DNA of 49,399 bases from an uncultured Muribaculaceae bacterium (GCA_910578385.1 CAJTQV010000018.1:10067-59465), one strand, 5' to 3'. Positions 34,484 to 42,947 are shown, numbered from the stretch's first letter. Numbers and translations: made by a program. The notes: generated by a model not told the origin, from the sequence alone.

Positions 34484-35158
34484 TTATTGGTTCCACTTGT
34501 TGATTACCGCTCCCACAATCTCGTCCTTGACATCGGAGGTGAGTATCTCCCAGATGTAGTCAGGCTTCCAGCCGCAGTTTGTCATGAGGTAGCACCACAG
34601 GTTGGCGTTGTCGATAATCCGCCGGGCGTTCTCTATGGTGTCCTTCAACGACATGACAAGGTTCATCTTCTCGTCCATCGAGGCTTTCATGAGGTTTATG
34701 CCGGAGGCGGCCACGGTAGCGTAGAGTTTCTGGGCGTGCTTTATCTCGCGTGCTATGGCAAGGTTGGCGTCGGCATAGTACCACGCGACAAAAGGCTTCA
34801 TGGTCACATACTTGTAGGTGTTTACCGTAAAGTCCTTGTACTCCTTTGTCAGCAGATAGAGTGAGCTGGCGGTCGAGGATATGGCAGCGGCGAGTATCAC
34901 GTATGAGTATGTGTTGTTGAGTTTGGTGTCGAGCGTCGAGCGTACATCATTGAACTTCTCCGCCCCTTTGGTGACAAGCGATTGCTCCCCGAAGCTCGTG
35001 GCTATGCGTGCCAACGCCTGGTCTTCATCTTTCTTGACAGCCTTGTGCAGAGCCATAAGTGCCTCGAATGTCGGCAGGTCTTTCGGGAAGTCGAAGGCGA
35101 ATGACTTGAAGGAAAGAAGCAGAGCCACAAGAACGAGAGTTGTAAGTTTGCGTATCAT
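34484..35158 (-). CDS. Exported tra-operon protein of unknown function
   Basis: 224 residues: a signal peptide (MIRKLTTLVLVALLLSFKSFA), a soluble helical segment, a hydrophobic helix (about 90-108, YVILAAAISSTASSLYLL) and a helical C-terminus with NLVMSLKDTIENARRIIDNAN. No named family recognised. 10 bp after the TraI-like gene. One of two extra genes between traI and traJ compared with the compact CTnDOT order. Confidence 0.75.
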   Translation of the reverse strand: MIRKLTTLVLVALLLSFKSFAFDFPKDLPTFEALMALHKAVKKDEDQALARIATSFGEQSLVTKGAEKFNDVRSTLDTKLNNTYSYVILAAAISSTASSLYLLTKEYKDFTVNTYKYVTMKPFVAWYYADANLAIAREIKHAQKLYATVAASGINLMKASMDEKMNLVMSLKDTIENARRIIDNANLWCYLMTNCGWKPDYIWEILTSDVKDEIVGAVINKWNQ

Positions 35159-35168
35159 AATGGCTCCG

Positions 35169-35894
35169 TCATTTTATAATCCGCAGTCCGTTCCAGTTGA
35201 GTATCAGCATACCGACCTGATTCTGCATGACTTTCATGTTGGCCCAGCCCTCCGGGTCTATGGCGAAAAACAGGTCATCTTTTGTGGCGTACTGAGCCAT
35301 AGCCATCATAGCCTGAACCTTGTAGCGGATTTCAAGAAGGTCGGTGTATATCCTGTTGGCTACCGTCAGTCGGTCGTAACGGTCAAGGAGATTGTATCCG
35401 TCGCTCTTGGTTGCGGCGGTGGCCTGGCCTTTGAGGGGATTCTGAACCTTGCCGTTGTTGACTATATTGATGAAGTCGGCCACAAGCTGCTGTGTCTGGG
35501 CCGTGAGGTTGCCGAGTTCGTTAAGGCAGAGAGCCTTGTTGGTGAACTTGGCCTTGCTTACGGTCTTTACCAGTTCCGGCACGCTCTTAACTATGTCGAA
35601 GGCGCACAGTCCTATCTCCACATAATATTTGCTCTCGGTGCCGAAGCCTGAGATATTCTCCATAGTCACCTTGTAGAGTTCGGTGATGGTAGCCATGCTC
35701 ACGGTGTATTGCTCCAGCTTGTTCTGCTTTGCGGATATGGAGTCGAGTCTCCTGTTGTGCTGATCCTCGATGGCTTTCTGCGATGCGAGATTGGTTGTCA
35801 CCGCTTTCAGGCAGTACGGGTCGATCACCACTTTCCAAGCCGAGGCAGTGCCGAAAAAGCACGTCACGCATATAATCAGCATGAGATTACGCAT
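35169..35894 (-). CDS. TraI-like periplasmic coiled-coil protein
   Basis: 241 residues from the ATG at 35894, which gives a clean signal peptide (MRNLMLIICVTCFFGTASA); an ATG at 35927 overlaps traG by 7 bp and would precede it with 11 polar residues. The mature N-terminus WKVVIDPYCLKAVTTNLASQ recalls the TraI/DUF4141 family (WVVTDP...). Helical throughout, with a C-terminus homologous to the protein at 17294-18028. Possible VirB5-like role. Confidence 0.75.
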   Translation of the reverse strand: MRNLMLIICVTCFFGTASAWKVVIDPYCLKAVTTNLASQKAIEDQHNRRLDSISAKQNKLEQYTVSMATITELYKVTMENISGFGTESKYYVEIGLCAFDIVKSVPELVKTVSKAKFTNKALCLNELGNLTAQTQQLVADFINIVNNGKVQNPLKGQATAATKSDGYNLLDRYDRLTVANRIYTDLLEIRYKVQAMMAMAQYATKDDLFFAIDPEGWANMKVMQNQVGMLILNWNGLRIIK

Positions 35895-35920
35895 GGCGTA
35901 TTGTGAATTATGTTTTGGAT

Positions 35921-38755
35921 TTACCATAGCGACATTACTTTCTGTTGTTGGTTGACCTTACGGGCAAAATCAAGATAATTGGATATTCCGGCTCTCTTGC
36001 GGTCGGCCTCGATGTTGGTTATCGCCTCCTGCATGGTGCCGTAATGACGGAGATATATTTTCAGAGCCTCTTTCTCGGCCCGCTCGGTGGTGTAGGCCCA
36101 GTAACATTCCGGCGGCTCCTCGACGCCATACACATCGGAGTTCTGGCCGCGGCATATCCACACCTCTTTGAAGTAGTTGCGTCCCTCCTTGTTATTGAGG
36201 GCGTTGACTGTGAATATCTGCTGCTTCTGAATAGGCGTCAGTCCGAGTATGGCCGCTATGTCGCTGTATCTGTCCTTGAATTTCGACTGGTCGAGCAATA
36301 TCTTCACATCGGAGTTGTTGATTATCGCCTCCTTAACGATGGGAGAGTCGATCACATCGTTAAGCTCCTGTGTCACCACACCGGCTATGCCGTGGAACTT
36401 GCGGACGGTCTTATACAGGAACTTTATGTACTCCGCCATAGTGGGCGAGGCTATCGCTTTCCATGCCTCCTCGATTATCAGGGCCTTGCGTCCTTTCTTG
36501 ATACGCATTTTCTGAAGAAACACGTCCATGATTATCAGCACGATGATCGGGAAAAGCACGGGGTCATCCTTTATCTTGTCAATCTCAAAGACAATGAACC
36601 GCTCGTCGAAAAGATTGGTGTCAAGGTCGGAGTTGAGCGTCACCTCCAGCTCTCCACCACGGTAGAACTGTTTGAGGATAGCGGCAAAGTCTCGTATGTC
36701 GAAATGTATCTTCTCCAGCGATGTGATCTGCGGTATCCGTTCAAGGGCGAACTCGTAGTAGGTGTTGAAGGAGAGCGACGGCACTTTGAGGCGGCGTTTC
36801 TGCTCCTCCATGTGGTCTATCTGCTTGTCAATCTTCATCAGCATCGAGGTCTCGTGCAGCTCTTTCTTATATACCTCAATCTTTGAGGCAGCTTTCTCTT
36901 TCTCCGCCTCGGTAGTGGCACGGTCAACAATCATGGCCCTCAGTGCCCGGCACTGGCGGATAATCTTGTTGCGCCGTTCCTCCGAAGGGAGTATGAGGGC
37001 GCGGACGGTTGTCTTGGTCTCCGGTTCAGGGGCGTTTATCTGTTCCTCGATGTCACGCATATCGGTGGCGAACTTCTCGTAGTCGTCCTCCATCTTGGCT
37101 GCCACAAGCAATTTCTGGCGCAAGCCCTCGCGCTCCGTGTCGGAAAATGAGGTGAACGGATTGAAATATGCCTCGTAATATTCCACTATGGCCTGGTTGA
37201 CAAGCATATCCTCAATTTTTGAAGGAGCCTCGTTGCCTTTGAAAATCAGGAATATCAGCGATTTGAGAAAATTCTTCTTCTCCCCGAAGTTCTGCTCATA
37301 TTCCTCGCGTGTCACCTTAAACGGGTTCATCGAGATAGGCTTCTCCTTTGAGTATGAGATATATGTGCCGCCGAAATAGCCGCAAATACCCTCGTAGGAG
37401 TCGCCGGTATCGACCATCACGACATCGGTGTTCTGCTCCAACAGCTGCCTTACCACACTGTTCATGTGGAAGGATTTGCCGCTGCCGCTTGGCCCGATGC
37501 AGAAGAAGTTGGCGTTGTCGGTCATCTTCACCTTGCCCTCCTTGCCGGTTATGTCTATGCACACCGGGAGTCCCTGACGGTCGGTGTAGAATGTGGTGAG
37601 AGGCGTGTCCTCGCACCCTTTGAGGTGTTCCTTGAAGAAAAGGCACAGTGCCGAGTCCGACAGTGTGAGGAACAGGTCATAGTCGGGATTGAAGCCGTAG
37701 GCACAGCCCGGAAAGGAGTTGATGAACAGTTCCAGCTGGTTGTAGGCTGTTCGTGACGGCATTATGCCGCACTCGTAGAGTTTGGTCTCAAGAAACGATG
37801 TGACCGGTGTAACCTTGTCGGGAGGACAGCTCACGATGATGTTGAAATTGGTGTTGACAAGAAGGGAGGAGTCAACGGCGAGGATATTGAGAACTTCCTC
37901 AATGTCGGCTTTCGCTATCTTATTGCTCGGATCGGGCATGGAGCCGTGACGCTTCGCCTTACCTTGCAGTTTTCGGAGCAGCTTCCGCTGGCCCGGTATC
38001 TGCACCACCTGATTGAACATCACGCAGTCGGCGTGGGGCACTTCGGCAAGAAATGAGAACACATCGGTAGCCACGGGATAACCGTTGACACTCATCTCGG
38101 TATATGGCTTCACTACCGAGGGGAGATTTATTTCGTCAATATCCACAAGGGGATATGAGCGGATAATGCGGCTGCCTGTCCGCAGGTATTCGTCGGAAGC
38201 CTTGAAATTTGTCATGGAGAATGGGCCGTGCTGGAAATGGAACGCCATGAAGCGGTGCAGGTACTCGTTGACCTCCGGCTTTGTCAGCTTGCGGTGGCTT
38301 ATCCCTTTCTCGGTAAGGATGTCGTCAACTTTGGCGACCTTTGAATGGAAGTCGAGCCATTTCTTGGGGTCGTATTGCACGAACTGTCCGCGCTGCGCCT
38401 CCTGTGTCACTATCAGATAGGTTGTGATTTCAGTGAACTCACGGCCCTCGAAGTAATTGAAATAACTCCGGGTCAGGAACTCGGCGTCTTCGGGCACGTC
38501 GCGGTGGTAACGCTGGCGGCAGAATATGTCCTGCTTCTGCAAGGCATAGCCCTCGCCGAGCGTCTGGACGATGTTAGCCAGCACGTCCTGAAATACCATG
38601 TACCGCTCCGAGTCGGTACACAGCCGGAGAACAGGGTTTGTCATTTCAAAAATGACAGAGGGGGCCCCCTTTGCGTCGAACAGCACCACATTACCGTCCG
38701 TTTCCTCCAACTGGGCGTATATCCCGTCGAAGACTTTTTTGTTTTCCTTTGCCAT
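35921..38755 (-). CDS. traG: TraG family conjugation ATPase (VirB4-like)
   Basis: 944 residues. An N-terminal domain typical of the Bacteroides TraG family (about 1-330) precedes the ATPase with Walker A GPSGSGKS near residue 423 and Walker-B-like KALIIEEAWKAIASPTMAEY near 760. A charged insertion with coiled-coil character (about 560-660) lies inside the ATPase. Energises assembly and transfer at the inner membrane. The start is adjacent to the traF stop, so the two are coupled. Confidence 0.95.
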   Translation of the reverse strand: MAKENKKVFDGIYAQLEETDGNVVLFDAKGAPSVIFEMTNPVLRLCTDSERYMVFQDVLANIVQTLGEGYALQKQDIFCRQRYHRDVPEDAEFLTRSYFNYFEGREFTEITTYLIVTQEAQRGQFVQYDPKKWLDFHSKVAKVDDILTEKGISHRKLTKPEVNEYLHRFMAFHFQHGPFSMTNFKASDEYLRTGSRIIRSYPLVDIDEINLPSVVKPYTEMSVNGYPVATDVFSFLAEVPHADCVMFNQVVQIPGQRKLLRKLQGKAKRHGSMPDPSNKIAKADIEEVLNILAVDSSLLVNTNFNIIVSCPPDKVTPVTSFLETKLYECGIMPSRTAYNQLELFINSFPGCAYGFNPDYDLFLTLSDSALCLFFKEHLKGCEDTPLTTFYTDRQGLPVCIDITGKEGKVKMTDNANFFCIGPSGSGKSFHMNSVVRQLLEQNTDVVMVDTGDSYEGICGYFGGTYISYSKEKPISMNPFKVTREEYEQNFGEKKNFLKSLIFLIFKGNEAPSKIEDMLVNQAIVEYYEAYFNPFTSFSDTEREGLRQKLLVAAKMEDDYEKFATDMRDIEEQINAPEPETKTTVRALILPSEERRNKIIRQCRALRAMIVDRATTEAEKEKAASKIEVYKKELHETSMLMKIDKQIDHMEEQKRRLKVPSLSFNTYYEFALERIPQITSLEKIHFDIRDFAAILKQFYRGGELEVTLNSDLDTNLFDERFIVFEIDKIKDDPVLFPIIVLIIMDVFLQKMRIKKGRKALIIEEAWKAIASPTMAEYIKFLYKTVRKFHGIAGVVTQELNDVIDSPIVKEAIINNSDVKILLDQSKFKDRYSDIAAILGLTPIQKQQIFTVNALNNKEGRNYFKEVWICRGQNSDVYGVEEPPECYWAYTTERAEKEALKIYLRHYGTMQEAITNIEADRKRAGISNYLDFARKVNQQQKVMSLW

Positions 38756-39043
38756 TCAGTGCTTGAATAAATTGTGATAGATAAAGATTCCACGGTCTTT
38801 CCGCTTGTTGTGCAGTCCGCCGCGCTGCTTGACATATATTGTCACCAGCCCTGCGGCGGCCATTACAAGCATGGCGATAAACCCCGCGAGCTTTCCCAAT
38901 GCTATGGAGAACACTATGAACCCCACGAAGGACACTCCTATGGCGGCAGCCGCCAATGTCAGGAAACGTCCGCGTATTCCCATGAACTCCAATGGTTTCT
39001 GTAACCCTTTGTAAACCGGATAGCCGTCGTTGTATATCGCCAT
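38756..39043 (-). CDS. traF: Conjugative transposon protein TraF (DUF4133)
   Basis: 95 residues: YPVYKGLQKPLEFMGIRGRF followed by two transmembrane helices (about 28-50 and 52-70) and a basic tail. VirB3-like inner-membrane partner of TraG. Diagnostic for Bacteroides-type transfer operons. Confidence 0.93.
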   Translation of the reverse strand: MAIYNDGYPVYKGLQKPLEFMGIRGRFLTLAAAAIGVSFVGFIVFSIALGKLAGFIAMLVMAAAGLVTIYVKQRGGLHNKRKDRGIFIYHNLFKH

Positions 39044-39065
39044 GACTGTATGGATCTGCGGTTGC

Positions 39066-39422
39066 TTACTTGAAGAAGAGCGGAAGAGCCTCGCTCAGTG
39101 CGATGAAGGCGATACAGCCGCCGATGGTGAGCATGATGGTCTTCTTGACATCCTGGTCGCCGTTCTGCATCTTGAAATAGACGTTGAAGGCACCCACGAG
39201 GACAATCACTGCGGCGATCGCCTTCATGAGATTGGAGACAGGGGTCTGGTAGGAGCTTACCTCCTGTGTGGCTTTGGTGAAGCCTGCCGCACCCTTGCTG
39301 GCGGCCATCATGTCGGACACGGTGAGCATCACCGCGCCCATAGCAAGCATACCCTTACGGGCGAAGGCTGAGTTGCCGAGGCGTGAGATAGCACGCTGAC
39401 ACTTTGATTTGATTTTCTGCAT
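39066..39422 (-). CDS. traE: Conjugative transposon protein TraE (DUF4134)
   Basis: 118 residues: an N-terminal signal-like segment (about 22-40), a short soluble part (SSYQTPVSNLMKAIAAVIVL) and two hydrophobic helices with the conserved GAFNVYFKMQNGDQDVKK between them. VirB2-like pilin-type subunit. First gene of the main tra operon, preceded by a 165-bp gap with four iterons. Confidence 0.93.
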   Translation of the reverse strand: MQKIKSKCQRAISRLGNSAFARKGMLAMGAVMLTVSDMMAASKGAAGFTKATQEVSSYQTPVSNLMKAIAAVIVLVGAFNVYFKMQNGDQDVKKTIMLTIGGCIAFIALSEALPLFFK

Positions 39423-39456
39423 ATACGCTGATTGATAAGTTCTTGAAAAGGTTATC

Positions 39457-39527
39457 GGGCGTTAAAGGCAATGCAGGGCGTTAAAGGCAGTGTCGGGCAG
39501 TAAAGACAACTTAGTTCAATAAAGGCA
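39457..39527. repeat. Four direct repeats of 14 bp at 19-bp period upstream of traE
   Basis: Units at 39457-39470 and 39476-39489 (both GGGCGTTAAAGGCA), 39495-39508 (GGGCAGTAAAGACA) and 39514-39527 (GTTCAATAAAGGCA). Period exactly 19 bp. The array fills much of the gap between traE (start 39422) and the gene ending at 39587. Arrays like this usually bind a regulator or a replication/partition protein. No clear TAnnTTTG promoter is found in the same gap, so a positive regulator is plausible. Confidence 0.8.
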
Positions 39528-39586
39528 TCGGTTGGAGAGAGAGGTATCGGGTTATACGAATATGGTTAGCGGCAAGTCAGTTGATG

Positions 39587-39952
39587 TCAAGCAGCGGATT
39601 CACATTTGATGATGATTTCTCCGAGGCCGGCGAGGGAGGCATCTTCAGAACTGGTTATGTTGCGGGCTTTTCTTGCAAGCTGTTCAACCGGAAGATAATT
39701 TGTCATCAGCGGCTTGGAGAGGGTCGGTTTCTCGGCCGGAGCCTTGACCGGCTTCTTGGCACTCTGTTGACCGCGCTTGATTTCGATTGCCTTGAATGAG
39801 TTTGCTTCATCGGATATGTCGATCTCAGCTTCATCGGGTGTGCCGGATTCATCGGCGGCTCCCGTAGGCTTTATGAAAAGATCCATACAGACAAGGACTG
39901 CATAATATAATATGAGTACGGCTGTCAGGCAGGTAAAAATAGTTCCGAACAT
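39587..39952 (-). CDS. Small membrane-anchored protein (TraD position)
   Basis: 121 residues: one N-terminal transmembrane helix (about 5-27, FTCLTAVLILYYAVLVCMDLF) then an acidic/basic soluble tail with KKPVKAPAEKPTLSKPL and a hydrophobic end. Occupies the place of TraD in CTnDOT-like order, but I see no decisive similarity. 5 bp after the HTH gene. Confidence 0.65.
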   Translation of the reverse strand: MFGTIFTCLTAVLILYYAVLVCMDLFIKPTGAADESGTPDEAEIDISDEANSFKAIEIKRGQQSAKKPVKAPAEKPTLSKPLMTNYLPVEQLARKARNITSSEDASLAGLGEIIIKCESAA

Positions 39953-39957
39953 GATTA

Positions 39958-40545
39958 TCAGATTATTTTTGTTGTGAATGATTGTTGTTGCGGCAAGGGG
40001 AGAAAAGTAAGGCCGAGGGATGCGCCTCTGTCCTCGTGTCTTGAACAGCGTGCCATGTCAGGACTGAAAAATACGGTGTCATTGCCTCGCATGACCACAT
40101 ATCCGTATTGTTTGAGCCGGTTGCGTAAGATGGCTCGTCGGCGGTTGCCTGTGACCTTGACATTGGTTATCGGGGCAAGTCCTATCCTCAGGCGCAGTCT
40201 CTCACGACGTATTATTTCCTTGCGTCTGGAGGAAATGAACCGTGAGGCATCATCGGCATCGCGTTTCAGTCCCAAACGTCCGGCCATGCGTTTGACGGTG
40301 CGGAGACTCAATCCTGTCAGGCGTGACAGTTCGGACTGGGAATGAGTGCGGTAATTCTCCATCAGGATTCTCTCAGCTTCCTTGCGTCTGATGTCACGTT
40401 CCTTTTCAAGTCCGAGTTCGGCTGCTTTCGCCACCACACACCTCGTACCCACACCGATAGCTGCTGCTATCCGTGTATTCGTGTCGTGCGGATACATCTC
40501 ACGCAGTGTGCGGAGCATATCATAAGACCATTTGATTGTTCTCAT
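39958..40545 (-). CDS. DNA-binding protein with repeated helix-turn-helix segments
   Basis: 195 residues from the ATG at 40545; the frame is open further upstream but overlaps the preceding gene. Two HTH-like units: DTNTRIAAAIGVGTRCVVAKA (about 20-45) and SQSELSRLTGLSLRTVKRMA (about 68-90), both with homeodomain-like spacing, then a basic stretch (SSRRKEIIRRERLRLR). It lies between the DUF3408-like and membrane-protein genes and upstream of the iterons, so it is a good candidate for a regulator of traE or of the shared operator. Confidence 0.7.
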   Translation of the reverse strand: MRTIKWSYDMLRTLREMYPHDTNTRIAAAIGVGTRCVVAKAAELGLEKERDIRRKEAERILMENYRTHSQSELSRLTGLSLRTVKRMAGRLGLKRDADDASRFISSRRKEIIRRERLRLRIGLAPITNVKVTGNRRRAILRNRLKQYGYVVMRGNDTVFFSPDMARCSRHEDRGASLGLTFLPLPQQQSFTTKII

Positions 40546-40558
40546 ATCCAGTAAGTTT

Positions 40559-40933
40559 TTATGTGTTGCCGAGTAATGACCTGTTGTTTTTCCTGAATTG
40601 CCGAAGCCTGTCAAGATACCGGTTTACAAAAGTCCTGACTATTGCGTTCACAATATCGGAGCGGCATTTGCGGTCGATGTCGCAGGCATCGAGGGAGTCC
40701 GCAAGGTCGCGGTCGAGCTTGCATATCATGCGGTCATCTTTTTTCTCCCTGAAATTATACAGGGCAAGGTTCTTTCTGAAAAGCTCCCAGTCATCGTCAT
40801 TGTCGGGCGACGGCTCAGGTTCGGGAACGGTATGCTGTTCCGGTGCCGGTGGCATGGTCTCCGCTCCGGGAACAAGGTTGCCGAGTCCTCCGAGCAGGTC
40901 GTTCAGTTTGGGGTATGGGGTGTCCTGGTTCAT
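40559..40933 (-). CDS. DUF3408-like protein (TraB position)
   Basis: 124 residues: a Pro/Glu-rich N-terminal half (PAPEQHTVPEPEPSPDND) and a C-terminal ribbon-helix-helix-like region (MICKLDRDLADSLDACDI, SDIVNAIVRTFVNRYLDRLR). DUF3408 proteins follow ParA in many Bacteroides transfer operons. Overlaps parA by 4 bp. Probably a DNA-binding partner of ParA. Confidence 0.7.
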   Translation of the reverse strand: MNQDTPYPKLNDLLGGLGNLVPGAETMPPAPEQHTVPEPEPSPDNDDDWELFRKNLALYNFREKKDDRMICKLDRDLADSLDACDIDRKCRSDIVNAIVRTFVNRYLDRLRQFRKNNRSLLGNT

Positions 40934-41628
40934 TCTTCTTCTGTATTTGGTATGCCGAATATGTCATTGTAAATATGGTCGAAGGCCGGTGAAACTACGA
41001 GCATCTGGTCGTCCATGCCGGAGATTGTGCTGAAACGGCGTAGTGTCTGGCGTTTATAAACGGTCGGTGCTATACGCACGTGTTCGCTCAGCTTCTTGTT
41101 CACGAGCTTCCATAACTCCTTTTCCTCTTTGGTGCCGACACCCTGTTCTTCAAGATTGGGTATTACATAGTGTACCGTTTTCATGGCATTTCCGATGCTT
41201 CGTCTCAATTCGACTATCATGGCGACAAATATAGCGGTGGAGGGTACGGTCAGATTGTCATAGTGGAACGGAGTCAGCAAATAATCCGTATTGGCGAAAA
41301 GTGCCAGCAACGCCTGGTCGTTGAGACTGCCTGCCGAGTCAAACAGAGCGAAGTCCACGGCGGCTGAGTTGTGCAGGTTCTCGATCAGCGCGATAAGAGC
41401 CGGCTCGTTGCTCATGCTGAAAGGATATATGTTATAAGGCAGCGGCACTCCTGCATAGGTGGCGGTGTCCGCTGTGCGTTTCTTGACGATGGACTGCTGC
41501 GGATCGGTGTCGAACACGGTCACGCTGTGCCCCCTTGACACAAGGTAGCTTGCGAAAAGGGCGCACAGCGTTGTCTTGCCGACTCCGCCTTTCTGATTGG
41601 CGAATGTGATTATACAGGTTGATTCCAT
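40930..41628 (-). CDS. ParA family ATPase (TraA-like)
   Basis: 232 residues. Deviant Walker A KGGVGKTT (13-20), TVFDTDPQQS (Walker A' region) and FALFDSAGSLND (Walker B). Drives segregation or positions the transfer machinery. First gene of a four-gene operon (41628 to 39587). The conserved operator 41657-41699 with a -7 element lies 29 bp upstream. The parB-like gene is 27 kb away, so a direct ParA/ParB pair is uncertain. Confidence 0.92.
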   Translation of the reverse strand: MESTCIITFANQKGGVGKTTLCALFASYLVSRGHSVTVFDTDPQQSIVKKRTADTATYAGVPLPYNIYPFSMSNEPALIALIENLHNSAAVDFALFDSAGSLNDQALLALFANTDYLLTPFHYDNLTVPSTAIFVAMIVELRRSIGNAMKTVHYVIPNLEEQGVGTKEEKELWKLVNKKLSEHVRIAPTVYKRQTLRRFSTISGMDDQMLVVSPAFDHIYNDIFGIPNTEEE

Positions 41629-41656
41629 TGATAGAAACTGTCGGTTGGTTTTTGAG

Positions 41657-41699
41657 CAAAATTATCATGGGCCGATTGCTAAACCCGAAATTCCGAACA
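41657..41699 (-). promoter_or_regulatory. Conserved 43-bp promoter/operator (copy B)
   Basis: CAAAATTATC, 7 bp, GATTGCTAAA, 3 bp, GAAATTCCGAACA: same blocks and same spacing as 22912-22954, the bases between them differing. On the minus strand TAATTTTG (41664-41657) serves as a -7 element for parA with a ~25-nt leader. A partial third match (CAAATTCCGAACA, 45323-45335) lies upstream of the mob operon. Confidence 0.72.
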
Positions 41700-41783
41700 G
41701 TTTTCATCATCGGATAATGCGATATTGTGTTGAAATGGCTATCTGAGCGTGTAATATAGTGGCTATCACGCACACATTGTCAC

Positions 41784-41799
41784 CGGATAGAAGTCACGG
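41784..41799. repeat. Short direct repeat, left copy (right copy 43035-43050)
   Basis: CGGATAGAAGTCACGG here and CGGATAAAAGTCACGG at 43035-43050, 15 of 16 identical, with weaker similarity continuing about 35 bp (AGTTTTATAAGA versus CGTTTTATCGAG). The right copy lies just beyond the relaxase stop codon and runs into its 3' end. The pair brackets the AT-rich genes 42041-42935. The rest of the gap 41700-42014 shows only a GCGTG/CACGC stem. Confidence 0.5.
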
Positions 41800-42014
41800 G
41801 AAAGCCATTAGTTTTATAAGACGACTGATGTTTTCTTGATAATAGCTCAAACGAGAAGCGCAAGCCGTAAGCACATTATAGTAGCATAGTCGGCAAGGAG
41901 TTCATACCCCATTCTCAGGAAATAGTGATTGCATAGGATGCCTTTCCTCTTTCTATTAAGGGTAACCACTGAAAATTGCTTGATATGGAAGAAGATATAT
42001 ACCAGAATTATTAC

Positions 42015-42022
42015 TATATTTG
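42015..42022 (+). promoter_or_regulatory. -7 box of the 42041 gene
   Basis: TATATTTG matches TAnnTTTG and lies 18 nt before the ATG at 42041. No exact -33 element seen. Confidence 0.4.
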
Positions 42023-42040
42023 CACTCAAGACCAAGTAAT

Positions 42041-42649
42041 ATGCGTAATTCTCGGATTTCAAATGTGGCATTAAAGATAGCAAATAAGCTATCTTTACAT
42101 CATCATAAACAAATTGCTTATAAATTCCTCAATCATAATAATTTTTTGATGGTAGCGGGGTTTTGTGTAGAACCAAATCGTTTCCAATCTAATACATTTT
42201 CTATTAGATATTTCATTCAACCATTATACATAAAATTTGATTATATAGATCTTTCTTTGGGTGATGTGATTGGAGAATGGGAATATACCGAGATAGATAC
42301 TTCTTTAGATGAAATTTGCCGGGTGTATAATGATAAGCTATCTCATCTAAATTCAATAATTGATGTTGTCAATGCCGTATTGAATTGTCAAATCCGTTTT
42401 TATGGTAGTTCGGTTGCACGGACTGAATTATTTGCCTATTCGTATCTTGTCCTAAATGAATATGCTCAAGCTATCCCATTCTTAACTACTCTCATTACGC
42501 TAAATGACGATGATAACAAAGAATGGTATTCACCTATAATTTCCTCAGCTACTCACATATGTAAATTAATTCAACATAATAATTATGCAGAAGTCAGCGA
42601 TATAATGCTTTTGTGGCAGTCATATACTCGCGGCAAATTAGGAGTTTAG
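42041..42649 (+). CDS. Hypothetical AT-rich protein
   Basis: 202 residues from the ATG at 42041; the ORF extends to 42020, but that start would lie inside the -7 box. Soluble, with helical and aromatic stretches (FLMVAGFCVEPNRFQS, YSYLVLNEYAQAIPFL). Base composition is much more AT-rich than the neighbouring parA and relaxase genes. No family recognised. Its position in a bracketed insertion suggests accessory cargo, perhaps an immunity-type protein. Confidence 0.6.
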   Translation: MRNSRISNVALKIANKLSLHHHKQIAYKFLNHNNFLMVAGFCVEPNRFQSNTFSIRYFIQPLYIKFDYIDLSLGDVIGEWEYTEIDTSLDEICRVYNDKLSHLNSIIDVVNAVLNCQIRFYGSSVARTELFAYSYLVLNEYAQAIPFLTTLITLNDDDNKEWYSPIISSATHICKLIQHNNYAEVSDIMLLWQSYTRGKLGV

Positions 42650-42719
42650 GTTATGTATTTTGCTACATAAGCGACCTATGTATATTCTACTGCTACGGTT
42701 TAATATCAACAAAACTCGG

Positions 42720-42935
42720 CTATAAGATATTTGGATTTGTTGGCCCCAAGCTCATGCTGACAGTGAAAATGCACATTATCAAAAATATAATTAGCAAACC
42801 GGTAACAATAAGAGTTAGTAATGTAGAAAGCCAGGGATTTAACCGTCTTGATATGAAACGAGCAAACCATCGGACTATAATAATAGCCCCAATGATTGCA
42901 ATTATCAAAGCCGATATGTAGAAAACTTCTTTCAC
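42720..42935 (-). CDS. Small membrane protein, GTG start
   Basis: 71 residues: two hydrophobic helices (about 4-22 and 39-62) separated by a basic loop (RWFARFISRRLN, positive-inside pattern). The start is a GTG at 42935. A -7 box TAATTTTG (42947-42940) ends exactly 4 nt before it, which both supports the gene and predicts a leaderless mRNA. The overlapping plus-strand frame has no comparable support. Confidence 0.55.
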   Translation of the reverse strand: MKEVFYISALIIAIIGAIIIVRWFARFISRRLNPWLSTLLTLIVTGLLIIFLIMCIFTVSMSLGPTNPNIL

Positions 42936-42939
42936 TGCT

Positions 42940-42947
42940 CAAAATTA
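42940..42947 (-). promoter_or_regulatory. -7 box directly before the 42935 gene
   Basis: TAATTTTG on the minus strand, 4 nt upstream of the GTG start, same geometry as at 8698-8710 and 23603-23615. Confidence 0.45.

Noticed and set aside
41847..42083. Minus-strand frame of 78 residues with a hydrophobic segment
   Set aside because: It overlaps the start and promoter of the plus-strand gene at 42041 and has no upstream signal of its own.
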